DNA of 64,000 nucleotides, taken from positions 62,001-126,000 of the forward strand of contig NC_017944.1 of assembly GCF_000306765.2 (NCBI RefSeq), given 5' to 3'. The DNA is from Haloferax mediterranei ATCC 33500. GTDB taxonomy: Archaea > Halobacteriota > Halobacteria > Halobacteriales > Haloferacaceae. Within the stretch, counting starts at the first letter, position 1. Each line of letters begins with the position of its first letter. Below the pieces are notes generated by a model. That model was given only the letters and a program-made list of their open reading frames with translations. It searched no databases and had not been told where the DNA came from. A program made the translations under genes and the position numbers. Of this stretch, positions 26,159-35,695 are shown in pieces.

Positions 26159-26530
26159 TTAGCTTTGGATTTCGATCTCCGTTCCACGGGTTGTCCCACC
26201 AGTCATCACCGGCAGTCGGACTTCGAGAATACCGTTATTATACTGCGCCGTGATTTCATCGTCGTCCACGTTCTTCGGGAACCGGAAGCGACGATGGTAG
26301 GTCTTCCGCTGGCCGCGTTTCTCGTCTTCGTGCTCGGCAGCGATGTTGAGCACGCCTTCGTCCCACGAAACCGTCATCTCCTCGGAATCGAAGCCCGGCA
26401 TTTCGACGCTCAGGACGAACTCATCGTCTGCTTCGTACAGTTCGTAGTCGTTGCGTCCGGTTTCGAATAATCGACTCGGGAAGTCTGTGCCTTGGAACCA
26501 GGAACTTGCGGGACCAGTTGGAAGAGCCAT
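26159..26530 (-). CDS. Hsp20/alpha-crystallin family small heat-shock protein
   Basis: A 123-residue protein with the alpha-crystallin domain: FVLSVEMPGFDSEEMTVSWDEGVLNIAAEHEDE, RRFRFPKNVDDDEITAQYNNGILEVRLP. Both strand signatures and the C-terminal short tail are present. Small heat-shock proteins hold unfolding proteins in the cytoplasm without ATP. It is transcribed alone after an AT-rich promoter region near 26570-26610. Confidence 0.92.
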   Translation of the reverse strand: MALPTGPASSWFQGTDFPSRLFETGRNDYELYEADDEFVLSVEMPGFDSEEMTVSWDEGVLNIAAEHEDEKRGQRKTYHRRFRFPKNVDDDEITAQYNNGILEVRLPVMTGGTTRGTEIEIQS

Positions 26531-26805
26531 TGCTGATCACCTCGATTCCATCAAAATATTGTCCGCGGTTCGTAAAAACTATTTCTTAATTTTCAATATA
26601 ATTTTGATGTAAATCGTGATGCCGTCCTGCGGTCCTCATTTTGATTGTGTGACCAAAACGGGTGGAGAAAGAAACACCGGATTTCGGTTCTTCCGGCGAC
26701 GGGCGTGGCGTACTCACCGGTGTTTGGATCGTCTCCAAAGCCCACTACGCTTGCCGTGTCTCCAATTCCTCTTCGACGCGGTGAGCTTTGCTCAGCTGTC
26801 GACAG

Positions 26806-27447
26806 CTACGCTTTCTGTTTTTCCAACCATTCGATGAGCGTGTTCCGGTCGTCTCCGGCTCGCTCGGCTTCGATGAGTTTCATTATGTCCAAGTGCTCTC
26901 CTTTGACTCGGTCTTTGACTTCCTCTACAGTTCCCGAAACCATGGTCTCGTAGTCCATCTGCGTTTCCTCGACAGTTGCCGAGCTCCCGCTGGGTGGTAC
27001 CGAGGGGGGGCCAGCGTCAGTCTTCTCGGACTTTGCCTGGGATACTTTTTTCGGAGACCCACTGGTGGACGGCATCCCACCGTTTATTACCGGGCTTCGC
27101 CCTGGCTCTGGTTTTGGTCCCGGCGCTGCGCCGGCGTCGGTCGCCCGACCTGTAGGAGAGACGTCCATTCCGTTCTTGGACGGAGGTGTTGGCAGCGATT
27201 GGGGAGCAGCACCACCGTTAGTGCCCTGTTCCGGTCTCTCCCGCGTTCGCCTCGGTTGCGGACCAGAAGTCGCTGTCTCTTCTGCTAGTGCAGGACTGGA
27301 ACTGGGCGCTTCACCCGCGTCGGTGGCTTCTTGGTGCGTCTTCTCCCTCCCTCTGGTTCCTTCGTGTATCTTCTCCGCCCCCTTTCGAACCTCGGCCTTA
27401 GTCGTCTCAGTGTCGGCTTCTTCGTCAATCTCGATTATAATACGCAT
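26806..27447 (-). CDS. Low-complexity protein near the S8 protease cluster
   Basis: A 213-residue protein. The first 14 residues (MRIIIEIDEEADTE) look like a short strand; the middle 130 residues are a Pro/Gly/Ser/Thr-rich, presumably disordered linker; the last 55 (TQMDYETMVSGTVEEVKDRV...) form helices. No family is recognised. It lies 13 bases downstream of the free-standing module gene on the same strand as the S8 protease, so the three may form an operon. Confidence 0.6.
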   Translation of the reverse strand: MRIIIEIDEEADTETTKAEVRKGAEKIHEGTRGREKTHQEATDAGEAPSSSPALAEETATSGPQPRRTRERPEQGTNGGAAPQSLPTPPSKNGMDVSPTGRATDAGAAPGPKPEPGRSPVINGGMPSTSGSPKKVSQAKSEKTDAGPPSVPPSGSSATVEETQMDYETMVSGTVEEVKDRVKGEHLDIMKLIEAERAGDDRNTLIEWLEKQKA

Positions 27448-27460
27448 TGTCTGCTCACCT

Positions 27461-27715
27461 CTAGTTCAGTACTGCGTATCTGGCCTCAACCTGGACGCTG
27501 TCGCTAGTGGTGTTTTGAATCGATACCCAGTACGTGATGTTGTCGCTCGATGCGCGTTCTACTTCCACGTCCCAGTCGATCTGTGGTCCACCCTTCTCGG
27601 GTGACGTCGGAACGACGTACCACGTGACGTGCCAGTCTTCGGGCCACCCCCAAGTGAACCAGCGACGACTGCTGTTTGCCGGGACGGTACCGCGGAATTG
27701 AACTCCTGTTCTCAT
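27461..27715 (-). CDS. Free-standing copy of the S8 protease C-terminal module
   Basis: An 84-residue beta-rich protein nearly identical in layout to the last 85 residues of the neighbouring S8 protease: TGVQFRGTVPANS, RRWFTWGWP, WHV, VVPTSP, GGPQI, DNITYWVSI and VEARYAVL are shared. It lacks a signal peptide. It looks like a duplicated beta-sandwich (lectin-like or binding) module set free as its own gene. Confidence 0.8.
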   Translation of the reverse strand: MRTGVQFRGTVPANSSRRWFTWGWPEDWHVTWYVVPTSPEKGGPQIDWDVEVERASSDNITYWVSIQNTTSDSVQVEARYAVLN

Positions 27716-27777
27716 ACTCGTGTCTCCGTGTATGTTCGGTCGTGTCGACTGTGTGCGTTCGTGAATTCGTTCATCCG

Positions 27778-29508
27778 TTACGTTTCTCCAAGGACAGCGT
27801 AGCGGGCCTCAACGTCCACCGACGAAGACGTCTTGTTCGTGATGCTGATCCAGTACGTGATGTTCTCGTGTGTGGCCCGTTCGACCTCCACGTTCCATCC
27901 AATCTGGGGTCCACCGGGGTCGGGCGACGTCGGGACGACGGTCCACAAGACGTGCCACTGTGCTGGCCATCCCCAGGTGAACCAGCGTCGCGTGCTGTTC
28001 GCAGGGACGGTCCCACGGAACTGGACGCCGGTCCAGTTACTGGTCTGCAACGCATGGGGGACCAGTTCCCGGAGGTCCGGTCGGTTCCCGATTCGCTGTG
28101 AACTGGGGCGTCCGGGAGCGTCCTGCTGAGGCGACCCGGTCGAACGAAGCAGCTCCCGCGCTCGCAGCGGGCTGAGTTGGGCTTGTCTGTCCCGGCGCAG
28201 AATCCCTTGCACGCAGGCCAGAGCACCGACGACGATTGGGGAGGCACTCGACGTTCCGCTAAAGCCGTCGGTGTACCATTCGTTCCTGTCCGATCCGCCT
28301 TGGAGGTCGCCGTATCCAGTGCTGGTCACCTCTCGGCCCCAACCCTGCGCATCGATAATTCTCCCGTAGTTAGAGAAGCCGAGACGCGACCGGTCGGGGC
28401 CCCAGTCGTTCCCGTGAGTGCCCGGCGGCGGGGCACCAGCGCCGACGACAATGGCACCCGAGTCTCGGTCCCCCCGCTGGAACGGATTGCTCCAGTCGGA
28501 GGGGAACCACGATGGTCTGTTGTCGTAAATCGAATCATCGAGGTTTTCATCGCCGTTCCCCGCAGCCTCAACGACGATGACTCCCTTCGCGACGGCATAC
28601 CGAATGGCCGCCCAATCGTCGGGCCACCATTCGATGGCGATATATCCGTCTTGGTCACTTCGCTGCTGGAAATTGTTCCGGGGGCCCGGTCGATGGATCT
28701 CTAGCAGCATGATATCGCCACGGTTCAACCGATTCGCTGCCAGACGAATCGCCCGTGCCGTAGCCATGGAGAAGGCGACAGCACTGATGTTGGCCTCCGA
28801 CGCGATACCGGTGACTCCGAAGTCGTTTTGATCACCGCCAATCTCGCCGATGACAGCGGTCCCGTGGTTATCGTACGCCGAGTTAGTGCCGCCGACTACG
28901 CCTCCTTGGTTGTTCTGGTGGTCCTCGTGGCTGAAGTTCCAGCCCCACTCCAAGTCGATCACGTCGACTCCTTGGCCTCTGCCGCCAGCGAATTGCCACG
29001 CGTAGCGGGCATCGATACCGTCGGGAGCCGCATCGAGATACCCCTGCCGGGACACGAAATCCGGTGTGTGCGCGGGCGGCGACTCCGTGACCGGAGTCAT
29101 GTCGTTGAGCGCTTCGAATTCAGCCTCCCCGACCGCTTCCGCTGGTTCGGCTGGCGGTTTCACGTAGGCGGCTTCGACCGTCTCAAGTTCGTTCAACCGT
29201 TTGGCGACCTCTTCCATCCGGTCTTCGTCCGTGTGAACGTTGTAATACACCGACAAGTCCGGTACGTCGAGGTCCGACTCGGAAGCCACGGACTCGACGT
29301 CGGCCTGTAACCGCTCTTCAGTCGTTCCGAAGAGTGGTTCGATAGTTGCACCCTCGTCGTCGAGGACGTCCGACAACGGACTGATATCGACATCTGCGGC
29401 CGAGGTCAGCCCTTCAGGTCGCGCCCGCAACTTTACGTCGGGCTTGGCGACCATGACGAGTTCTCGTTTACCTCGTATCTCTTCTGGTTCTCTTGGGTTC
29501 GGTTTCAT
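27778..29508 (-). CDS. Subtilisin-like S8 serine protease with C-terminal beta module
   Basis: A 576-residue protein with a helical acidic N-terminal region (1-140), the subtilase domain (about 150-480) and an 85-residue C-terminal beta module. The triad is visible: Asp185 in VIDLEWG, His215 in DNHGTAV, and Ser420 in GTSSASP, with Asn318 (AAGNGD) as oxyanion residue. No Sec or Tat signal peptide is present, so export or cytoplasmic action is unclear. The C-terminal module is duplicated as the gene at 27461-27715. The substrate is unknown. Confidence 0.9.
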   Translation of the reverse strand: MKPNPREPEEIRGKRELVMVAKPDVKLRARPEGLTSAADVDISPLSDVLDDEGATIEPLFGTTEERLQADVESVASESDLDVPDLSVYYNVHTDEDRMEEVAKRLNELETVEAAYVKPPAEPAEAVGEAEFEALNDMTPVTESPPAHTPDFVSRQGYLDAAPDGIDARYAWQFAGGRGQGVDVIDLEWGWNFSHEDHQNNQGGVVGGTNSAYDNHGTAVIGEIGGDQNDFGVTGIASEANISAVAFSMATARAIRLAANRLNRGDIMLLEIHRPGPRNNFQQRSDQDGYIAIEWWPDDWAAIRYAVAKGVIVVEAAGNGDENLDDSIYDNRPSWFPSDWSNPFQRGDRDSGAIVVGAGAPPPGTHGNDWGPDRSRLGFSNYGRIIDAQGWGREVTSTGYGDLQGGSDRNEWYTDGFSGTSSASPIVVGALACVQGILRRDRQAQLSPLRARELLRSTGSPQQDAPGRPSSQRIGNRPDLRELVPHALQTSNWTGVQFRGTVPANSTRRWFTWGWPAQWHVLWTVVPTSPDPGGPQIGWNVEVERATHENITYWISITNKTSSSVDVEARYAVLGET

Positions 29509-29841
29509 ATTGGTTTTACTTCCTCCTTTTCTCGCGGTGTGCCCGTGCCATCTTCTCGATTGGTTCCCTACCTCTCTACGCGAGGTACACCACGTGTAAC
29601 TTCACCATGTTTGACATTAACAGTTGTCAATCGGGTGGAAGTAATGTCACAGTCACAACTCTTGGGAGAGGACCCAACATGCTGGCCGGGTCTGGGTTAC
29701 ATCTATCTACCTCAATTGTGCTGATGAAGACCCTCCCATTCAGACGATCAAGAATCACGAGGCGGAAGCCTACGGCGTCAGTCGTGAGTAACTGGCCGAT
29801 GGATGGGTCGGCGACAAACTCTTTTTCGGGTGGCTCTATCG
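29509..29841. other. Intergenic region upstream of the S8 protease
   Basis: About 330 bases. The first 120 bases hold the protease promoter. Between 29615 and 29780 short non-haloarchaeal frames occur and nothing recognisable. Confidence 0.4.
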
Positions 29842-30873
29842 CTAGTAGCGCTCGACCACGTGGAGACGTTCCGTGTCGAACGAGAGGCCGGTCTCGTCGC
29901 CGGGGACGACGTGTTCCGCCCGTGGGTCGAAACGAACCGTCACCGACGTTCCATCCGGGAGCGTGGCGATACTCTCGGCTCGCTCGCCGAGGTACGTCAC
30001 GTCCTCGATTTCGGCCGTCACGATTCCGTCGTCACAGAGTGTAATGTCGTCCGGTCGAGCGACGACCGTCACCGTATCGTGTGCAGTCGTCTCCAACGGT
30101 GAATCGACCGTCGCGTAGCCGAGGTCCAAACCATCGGTCGTTGGCCGTGCAGAGAGCAGATTCGACGCGCCGACGAACTCTGCGACGAACCGGTTCGCCG
30201 GTCGCTCGTAGAGGGCTTCCGGTGACCCGACTTGTTCGAGGTGGCCATCGTTCAATACCGCGATTCGGTCGGTCATCTCCATCGCTTCGTCTTGGTCGTG
30301 CGTCACGTACAGCGCGGTGACACCCAACTCACTGAGCAGGTCGGCCAACTCCCGTCTGAGTTCGCGTTTGAGCTTCGCGTCGAGACCGGTCATCGGCTCG
30401 TCCAACAGGAGAATCTTCGGTTCGATGGCGAGCGCACGAGCGATGCCGACACGCTGTTGTTGGCCACCCGAGAGTGTTCGCGGGTTCCGCATCGCCAAAT
30501 CGTCGATGTCGAGCATCGCCAAAAGTTCACGGGCACGGGTCCGACGCTCTTCACGGTCGACACCGTGCATCTTGGGGCCGAAAGTGACGTTTTCGAGGAC
30601 GCTCATGTTGTCGAAGAGCGCGTAGGATTGGAAGACGAGCCCGACGTTTCGGGTCTCCGGGGAACGGTGAGTAACGTCTTCGCCGTCGAACCGGACCGAC
30701 CCGCTTGTCGGCGTCTCGAATCCGGCAATCATCCGGAGCGTCGTCGTCTTGCCACACCCCGAGGGGCCGACGACACCGAGTGTTTCACCGTCGGCAATCT
30801 CTAGGTCGAGACCGTCGACCGCGACCGATTCGTCGAACCGTTTGGTGACTCCGTCGAGTGTGATTCGTGCCAT
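29842..30873 (-). CDS. ABC importer ATPase (PotA/FbpC/ThiQ type)
   Basis: A 343-residue ATPase, from the ATG at 30871-30873. The frame is open far upstream, but that part overlaps the permease gene. Walker A is GPSGCGKT (36-43), signature LSGGQQQ, Walker B LLLDEP, H-loop YVTHDQDE. A TOBE-like regulatory domain follows (FVGASNLL onward). It powers the importer formed with the two permeases and lipoprotein upstream in the same operon. The subfamily covers iron, thiamine, polyamine and phosphonate transporters, and the substrate cannot be fixed here. Confidence 0.92.
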   Translation of the reverse strand: MARITLDGVTKRFDESVAVDGLDLEIADGETLGVVGPSGCGKTTTLRMIAGFETPTSGSVRFDGEDVTHRSPETRNVGLVFQSYALFDNMSVLENVTFGPKMHGVDREERRTRARELLAMLDIDDLAMRNPRTLSGGQQQRVGIARALAIEPKILLLDEPMTGLDAKLKRELRRELADLLSELGVTALYVTHDQDEAMEMTDRIAVLNDGHLEQVGSPEALYERPANRFVAEFVGASNLLSARPTTDGLDLGYATVDSPLETTAHDTVTVVARPDDITLCDDGIVTAEIEDVTYLGERAESIATLPDGTSVTVRFDPRAEHVVPGDETGLSFDTERLHVVERY

Positions 30874-30875
30874 GG

Positions 30876-31712
30876 TCAGATTCGGTTGAGTGGGCGATGA
30901 CCACCGAGTATTTGCAACAACACGGTAACGCCGGCGACCAGCAGGAAGAACACGGAGAGGGCCGCTGCCGTCGTGAGGAACGAACTGTTCGAGATGTGGC
31001 CCTTCAAGAACAGTGCGAGCGGTGGTGTTCCCCGGGAGAAGACGATGTACGAGAAGTTGAATTCGGCCGCCGCGAGCGTCCAACAGACTATCGAGCCGGA
31101 GATAATACCCGTCTTGGCGTTCGGGATGATGACGGTCAAGAACGTGCGAGTCCACGAAGCGCCGAGTGACCGGGCGCTCTCTTCGAGTTGCCGCAACGGC
31201 ATCGACTCGAAGCTACCGAGTACCGCCATCACCATGTACGGTGCTTTCAGAAGCGAGTAGCCGACGATGAGTCCGAAGTTCGTCGCGGACAGTTCGGGGT
31301 ACGCTCGGAGGAAGGCAACACCGAGGATAATCCCGGGTGCGAGCGGCAGGACCGCGAAGGTACTCGTCCAGTTACGGCCCCAGAATTCGTAGCGGGCGAC
31401 CGCATAAGCAATTGGAATCCCGACGACGAGGTTGATGAGAACACCACCGAGCGCCAACAGGAGCGAGAAACCCAGAGAAGCGCCGATGGACGTGTCGGCC
31501 GCGTCTTGGACGCCGCCGCCGATTCCGAGTACGTACTTCCAGTGGCTGAGTGTGACGAACCCCGTCGGGAGAACACCGGTCCACTCGCGGGCGAACGAAC
31601 TGACGAAGGTGAGGACGATTGGGAGCACGAGTAGGATGATAGTCCCTACGAGGACCCCGGTAACGAGGATTCGTCCGGGGTGGGCCGTCGGTGACCGTGG
31701 ACGCATCGTCAT
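30876..31712 (-). CDS. ABC importer permease (second subunit)
   Basis: A 278-residue integral membrane protein of six helices. The start at 31712 overlaps the stop of the preceding permease by 4 bases (ATGA). The cytoplasmic EAA-type loop reads EESARSLGASWTRTFLTVIIPNAKTGI, the contact site for the ATPase. It pairs with the 303-residue permease encoded immediately upstream. Confidence 0.9.
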   Translation of the reverse strand: MTMRPRSPTAHPGRILVTGVLVGTIILLVLPIVLTFVSSFAREWTGVLPTGFVTLSHWKYVLGIGGGVQDAADTSIGASLGFSLLLALGGVLINLVVGIPIAYAVARYEFWGRNWTSTFAVLPLAPGIILGVAFLRAYPELSATNFGLIVGYSLLKAPYMVMAVLGSFESMPLRQLEESARSLGASWTRTFLTVIIPNAKTGIISGSIVCWTLAAAEFNFSYIVFSRGTPPLALFLKGHISNSSFLTTAAALSVFFLLVAGVTVLLQILGGHRPLNRI

Positions 31713-32620
31713 ATCGACACCTCCGCGTCGGTGAGTCGAAGCCCGAGGAACGTCGCCGCAAAGACGAAGACGAACCAGACGGTCGCCATCGCCGACGCCA
31801 TCTGGATATCGAAGCCGTTTGCGAGTTCGCGATTGATTTGGAGCGTCCAAACTGGTGGCGAGATTGCCTTCAGAATCAGCACCGTTCCGAAGATGGCGAG
31901 TGCGGTGCGGAACGTAAGGATACCGGCACCGACGACACCCGAACGAATCTGTGGGAACGTAACGTATCGAAACGTCTGCCACGGGGTCGCACCCAGTGAC
32001 CGAGCGGCCGCTTCGGCGTCCGTGTTGATCTCCGCGTACGTCCCTCGAAGTAACAGGAGCGAGCGGGGAACCATCGAATAGAGGTACGCGACGTACAGTC
32101 CGAACACACTCGTCGCGACGGCGAGCGACGTCGGGGCTCTCCCCGAAAACACCGCAAAGAGGTTCGTGAGGACACCGCTGTTTCCGAGGAGGACGATGAT
32201 CATGAACGCGGCGACGATGCCGGGCAAACTGTTCGGAAACGAGATGACGGTGACGAGTGCACCCTTCGCCGGAAGGTCGTACTTTTCGAGGGCGTGTGCG
32301 ACTGGTACCGCCACGGCCAGACTGCCGAGCGTCGTGGCAACCGCGAACCAGATCGTATTGACCGCGACACTCCGGTAGTAGGGGTCGGTGACGAGTGTCT
32401 CGTAGGCGTCGAGGGTGAATCCACCGGTCACGAACTGTGACTCAGAGACGCTAATCTTCGCCATCTCCCACAGCGGGACGACCCCGGCCGTAATTGCGAG
32501 GACAGCGAAGGGAAGACAGAGAAGGAGGATACGAACCCGTTCGCGTCGCCACTCCGTCCACTGGATGCCGGTCTTCTGAGTGGCTATCCGCTCGAAACCG
32601 TGTTCCCCGTCTGTTGTCAT
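31709..32620 (-). CDS. ABC importer permease (first subunit)
   Basis: A 303-residue membrane protein with an N-terminal helix (ILLLCLPFAVLAITAGVV) and a binding-protein-dependent-transport domain. The EAA loop is DAEAAARSLGATPWQTFRYVTFP. It is directly adjacent to the binding-protein stop codon and overlaps the next permease by 4 bases, so the operon order is binding protein, permease, permease, ATPase. Confidence 0.9.
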   Translation of the reverse strand: MTTDGEHGFERIATQKTGIQWTEWRRERVRILLLCLPFAVLAITAGVVPLWEMAKISVSESQFVTGGFTLDAYETLVTDPYYRSVAVNTIWFAVATTLGSLAVAVPVAHALEKYDLPAKGALVTVISFPNSLPGIVAAFMIIVLLGNSGVLTNLFAVFSGRAPTSLAVATSVFGLYVAYLYSMVPRSLLLLRGTYAEINTDAEAAARSLGATPWQTFRYVTFPQIRSGVVGAGILTFRTALAIFGTVLILKAISPPVWTLQINRELANGFDIQMASAMATVWFVFVFAATFLGLRLTDAEVSI

Positions 32621-33748
32621 CTACAGGTTGGCCTCGCGGTTGATTTGCTGGATGATGCGCTCTTGCTTCTCGACGAGCGACCCGTAGTCGACCTGGAATT
32701 CGGTTTCGTCGTAGGTACTCTGGTCAGGGAACTCGTCGGGCATCTCCAGTTCGGGAGCGCGGATCGGACGCACGTACGCGTCGAGGAACTTTCGCTGGCC
32801 TTCGAGCGAGAGAACGTAGTCCATGAACAGTTTACACGCACCCGGGTTCGGCGCGTCCTTCAACATCCCGTAGCCGTACGGCTGGTTGAACGCGCCTTTA
32901 TTTCCGTTCTTCCCCTTGAGCAGCGCAACGCCGACGTTCTCCTCGGCGATTTCGTCGTTGTTGTACTTGAGGTTGAGCCCCGAGTAGTCGTACCGGATGA
33001 ACGTCGCGTACTCGCCTTTCGTGAACTGTGCGAGGAAGTTGTCGGTGAACTCGGCACCGCCGTCTTTGATCTGCTTGTAGTAGTCGATGACCGGTTGTAA
33101 GTCGTCGAGCGACCCGCCACGAGCGTTGTTGACCGAGAGCGCAGCGGCCAACCCAACGGCGGCGGTCGGCGTCTGGAGCGCAAGGTCCTTCGTAATCTCC
33201 GGTTGGAGGAGGTCATCCCAGGTCTCCGGGGCGTCGAGGCCGCGCTCCTCGTAGAGGTCCTTTCGGTACGTGACCGCCGTCGTCATGCGGCGCGTCGCCG
33301 TCATGTGGCCGTTGTCCGTCTTCAACTTCTTGGGGACCGCGTCCCAGTTTGCGGGCTTGTACGCCTGGGTCAACCCGTCGTTCATCGCCAGGATGCCGTA
33401 GGTGTACCCGCCGTTGTACGCCGAGTGTGTCGGGTTCTGTGCGTGGGATCTGAGGTCTTTGAGTGCCTCTCCCGAGGACCGGTCGTCATCGTTCAGTGGC
33501 ACACCGTACTGCTCTTCGAACGCTTGCATGATGGCAGGCCAGTTCGACCACCCCGACTGGACGGCATAGACGTAGAGCTTCTTCGGGAAATCAGCGGCCT
33601 TCACCGTCGTCTGATAGTCACCATAACCTACACCGAACGTCTCTCCACTCGACTCACCGCTTCCCAGAGTTCCGGCACATCCGGCGACCCCAGCTGAAAC
33701 CGCAGCACCTGTTGTCGCGAGAACTTGTCGCCGACTAATGTTTTCCAT
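32621..33748 (-). CDS. ABC importer substrate-binding lipoprotein
   Basis: A 375-residue binding protein, from the ATG at 33746-33748. Signal: SRRQVLATTGAAVSAGVAGC, a Tat-type lipobox. The body follows the PotD/ThiB/FbpA type-II binding-protein pattern (FPKKLYVYAV, AIMQAFEEQYGV, GGYTYGILAMNDGLTQAY, TWDDLL, GEYATFIRYDYSG). It delivers substrate to the two permeases. Polyamine, thiamine and iron-type solutes are all compatible. A structured sequence sits about 230-300 bases upstream. Confidence 0.9.
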   Translation of the reverse strand: MENISRRQVLATTGAAVSAGVAGCAGTLGSGESSGETFGVGYGDYQTTVKAADFPKKLYVYAVQSGWSNWPAIMQAFEEQYGVPLNDDDRSSGEALKDLRSHAQNPTHSAYNGGYTYGILAMNDGLTQAYKPANWDAVPKKLKTDNGHMTATRRMTTAVTYRKDLYEERGLDAPETWDDLLQPEITKDLALQTPTAAVGLAAALSVNNARGGSLDDLQPVIDYYKQIKDGGAEFTDNFLAQFTKGEYATFIRYDYSGLNLKYNNDEIAEENVGVALLKGKNGNKGAFNQPYGYGMLKDAPNPGACKLFMDYVLSLEGQRKFLDAYVRPIRAPELEMPDEFPDQSTYDETEFQVDYGSLVEKQERIIQQINREANL

Positions 33749-33977
33749 ACAGGTGGAACGGAGGAACAACTGTTTATGGTATTTTATATTACCTATAAAG
33801 ATAGATACAACATTATTTATAATCCATATCTGGTTATGTTCCCATAGTGAGAGAATATAGAGGTGCGTGACTCACTGCTCGTGGTGTCTGACAGGGTAAT
33901 CACCAGACCGTAGTGATCGCTGACACCCGTGGTCCTTTCGAACGAACCGATTCGAAGAGGGGCCGTTAGTGAACCGC

Positions 33978-34053
33978 CTCGGGGTCAAGTGGTTCGAGAC
34001 GCCAAAGGGGTCTCGTCATCACGAAAGACGAAGGTCTTTCCAACGACCCCGAG
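33978..34053. ncRNA. Candidate structured element: three-way junction
   Basis: A perfect 9-bp outer stem (CTCGGGGTC at 33978-33986 with GACCCCGAG at 34045-34053) encloses two hairpins: CGAGAC/GTCTCG (33995-34015, inner CC/GG pairs and an AAA loop) and GAAAGAC/GTCTTTC (34023-34040, loop GAAG). It lies between the BCCT transporter and the binding-protein gene, both on the minus strand. It could be a 5'-UTR element, a terminator or an independent RNA, and is not a family I recognise. Confidence 0.5.
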
Positions 34054-34105
34054 ACACTCGGCCTGCTCCACCTGTAGAAGTCTATTCCGTTCCTAGAATG
34101 CTCAC

Positions 34106-35695
34106 TCAGTCGTCGCTCGGTGTGCTCGAATCAGACTGCCGAGTGAGGAGCGTCTCGCTCTCTACGTCGATCTCACTGGTATTCTGTACATATCCTTTCG
34201 CGACGACGTAACTCCCGTATAGGATGACGAGCAGGAGTAGTGAGAACGGAAGCGCCATTGTGACCGAAAGCGACTGGATGGAACTGAACTCTTTGAGTTC
34301 GAGCGACATCATTCCGAAGAAGGCCAGTAATGCCCCCCACCACGCGCGGTTTCGAGGGTTCGGATTTTCGTCGCCAAGCGTAATCGCGGAGATCATGAAC
34401 ACCGCCGAGTCGAGCGAGGTGATGATGTATCCTGCAATGACGAGCACAAACAAGACCGCCAGTACCGTCCCGAAGGAGGTGATTTGCAGGGCCTTCGCGA
34501 TTGCTGCAGGCTTGCCAGCAGCGGCCATGATGTCAGCGACTGGTTGCTGGTACCCCGGCGCAAGTACCCACCCACCGATGAGTAAATGTTGAATCCACGT
34601 AAGGAACGTCGGCACCACGACAAGTACGACGAACATTTCGCGGATGGTCCGGCCCTTCGAGACACGGGCAACGAAACTGCCGACGAAGATACTCCACGCG
34701 GCCCACCACGCCCACCAGAATCCGGTCCAGTTTGCCGCCCAATTACCCGCGGATGTCGGTGCCGTGTAGAGCGTCAGCCGGAACATCTCGCTGAGCCAGA
34801 CACCTGTCGCATCGAGACCGAGTTCGAACATGAAGACAGTCGGACCGACCACGACGAGCAAAGCCATCGAGAGACCGATCAGTAACATCGTCACACGGGC
34901 GGCATTACGGATTCCTTTTCTGAGCCCGAGCCAGACGTCACCGAGAAAGACGACGCCGATAAGCGCGAAGACCGCGTACGTCAGAACTGTTGCTTCGAGG
35001 TTGAACACTCGTCCGAGAATCGCTGCCATCGTCTGTGCACTGAAGCCGAGCGTCGTCGATATTCCGCCGATGGTAGCAATGACAGCGGCTAGGTTGACCG
35101 TCCAATAGAGACCGGGAATGCGGTCTTCGTCGATGACGGCGGTGAGCATCGAGCTAATCTTGTACTCACCGACGCCGTCGGTGTAGACGATGATTCCGAA
35201 CGCCATCGCGACGGGGAGATACCACATTGCAAGGCCAGGGAACACCTCGTGAATGAACATAAACGCCAGTGCCATCGCCTCTACGGACGCACCTTGGACG
35301 GGATACGGCTTTGGCGGAGGACTGCTGACGATGGAGATGGGTTCTGCGACGCCCCAAATGAGAATGGATGCACCGAACCCGACGGTGAATACCATCGACA
35401 GCCAAGAGAACAAGCCGAACTCCGGTTCAGCATCGGGACCACCGATTCGGAGTTTCCCATACTGCGAAAATACCAGTAGTAGGACGACAATTAACAGCAC
35501 GAATCCGAGTAGGATGAACCACCAACCGAAGTAATTGAGGACCCACGTCTTCGCACCGATGAGCGTGCTACTGAGTACTGACGGCTTCAGGAAACCAAAC
35601 CCACCGAGAGCGAGCATCACGCTCATCGCTACGACGAACATAAGCTTCTCGGGCCACGAGGCCTCTTCGAGGCCCAAAAGGTACCACGTTTTCAT
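34106..35695 (-). CDS. BCCT-family betaine/choline/carnitine transporter
   Basis: A 529-residue protein with about twelve membrane helices. The BCCT signature region is present: FWWAWWAAWSIFVGSFVARVSKGRTIREM, with the conserved Trp-rich helix 8. GASILIWGVAEP is the substrate-site motif of helix 4. BCCT carriers take up glycine betaine and relatives for osmotic balance, driven by sodium or protons. It lies upstream of an ABC importer operon on the same strand, separated by 336 bases containing a structured element. Confidence 0.93.
   Translation of the reverse strand: MKTWYLLGLEEASWPEKLMFVVAMSVMLALGGFGFLKPSVLSSTLIGAKTWVLNYFGWWFILLGFVLLIVVLLLVFSQYGKLRIGGPDAEPEFGLFSWLSMVFTVGFGASILIWGVAEPISIVSSPPPKPYPVQGASVEAMALAFMFIHEVFPGLAMWYLPVAMAFGIIVYTDGVGEYKISSMLTAVIDEDRIPGLYWTVNLAAVIATIGGISTTLGFSAQTMAAILGRVFNLEATVLTYAVFALIGVVFLGDVWLGLRKGIRNAARVTMLLIGLSMALLVVVGPTVFMFELGLDATGVWLSEMFRLTLYTAPTSAGNWAANWTGFWWAWWAAWSIFVGSFVARVSKGRTIREMFVVLVVVPTFLTWIQHLLIGGWVLAPGYQQPVADIMAAAGKPAAIAKALQITSFGTVLAVLFVLVIAGYIITSLDSAVFMISAITLGDENPNPRNRAWWGALLAFFGMMSLELKEFSSIQSLSVTMALPFSLLLLVILYGSYVVAKGYVQNTSEIDVESETLLTRQSDSSTPSDD

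Noticed and set aside
30874..31155. Longer N-terminus for the ABC ATPase
   Set aside because: It would overlap the permease gene by 280 bases and lacks similarity. The ATG at 30873 precedes the normal ATPase start (MARITLDGVTKRF).
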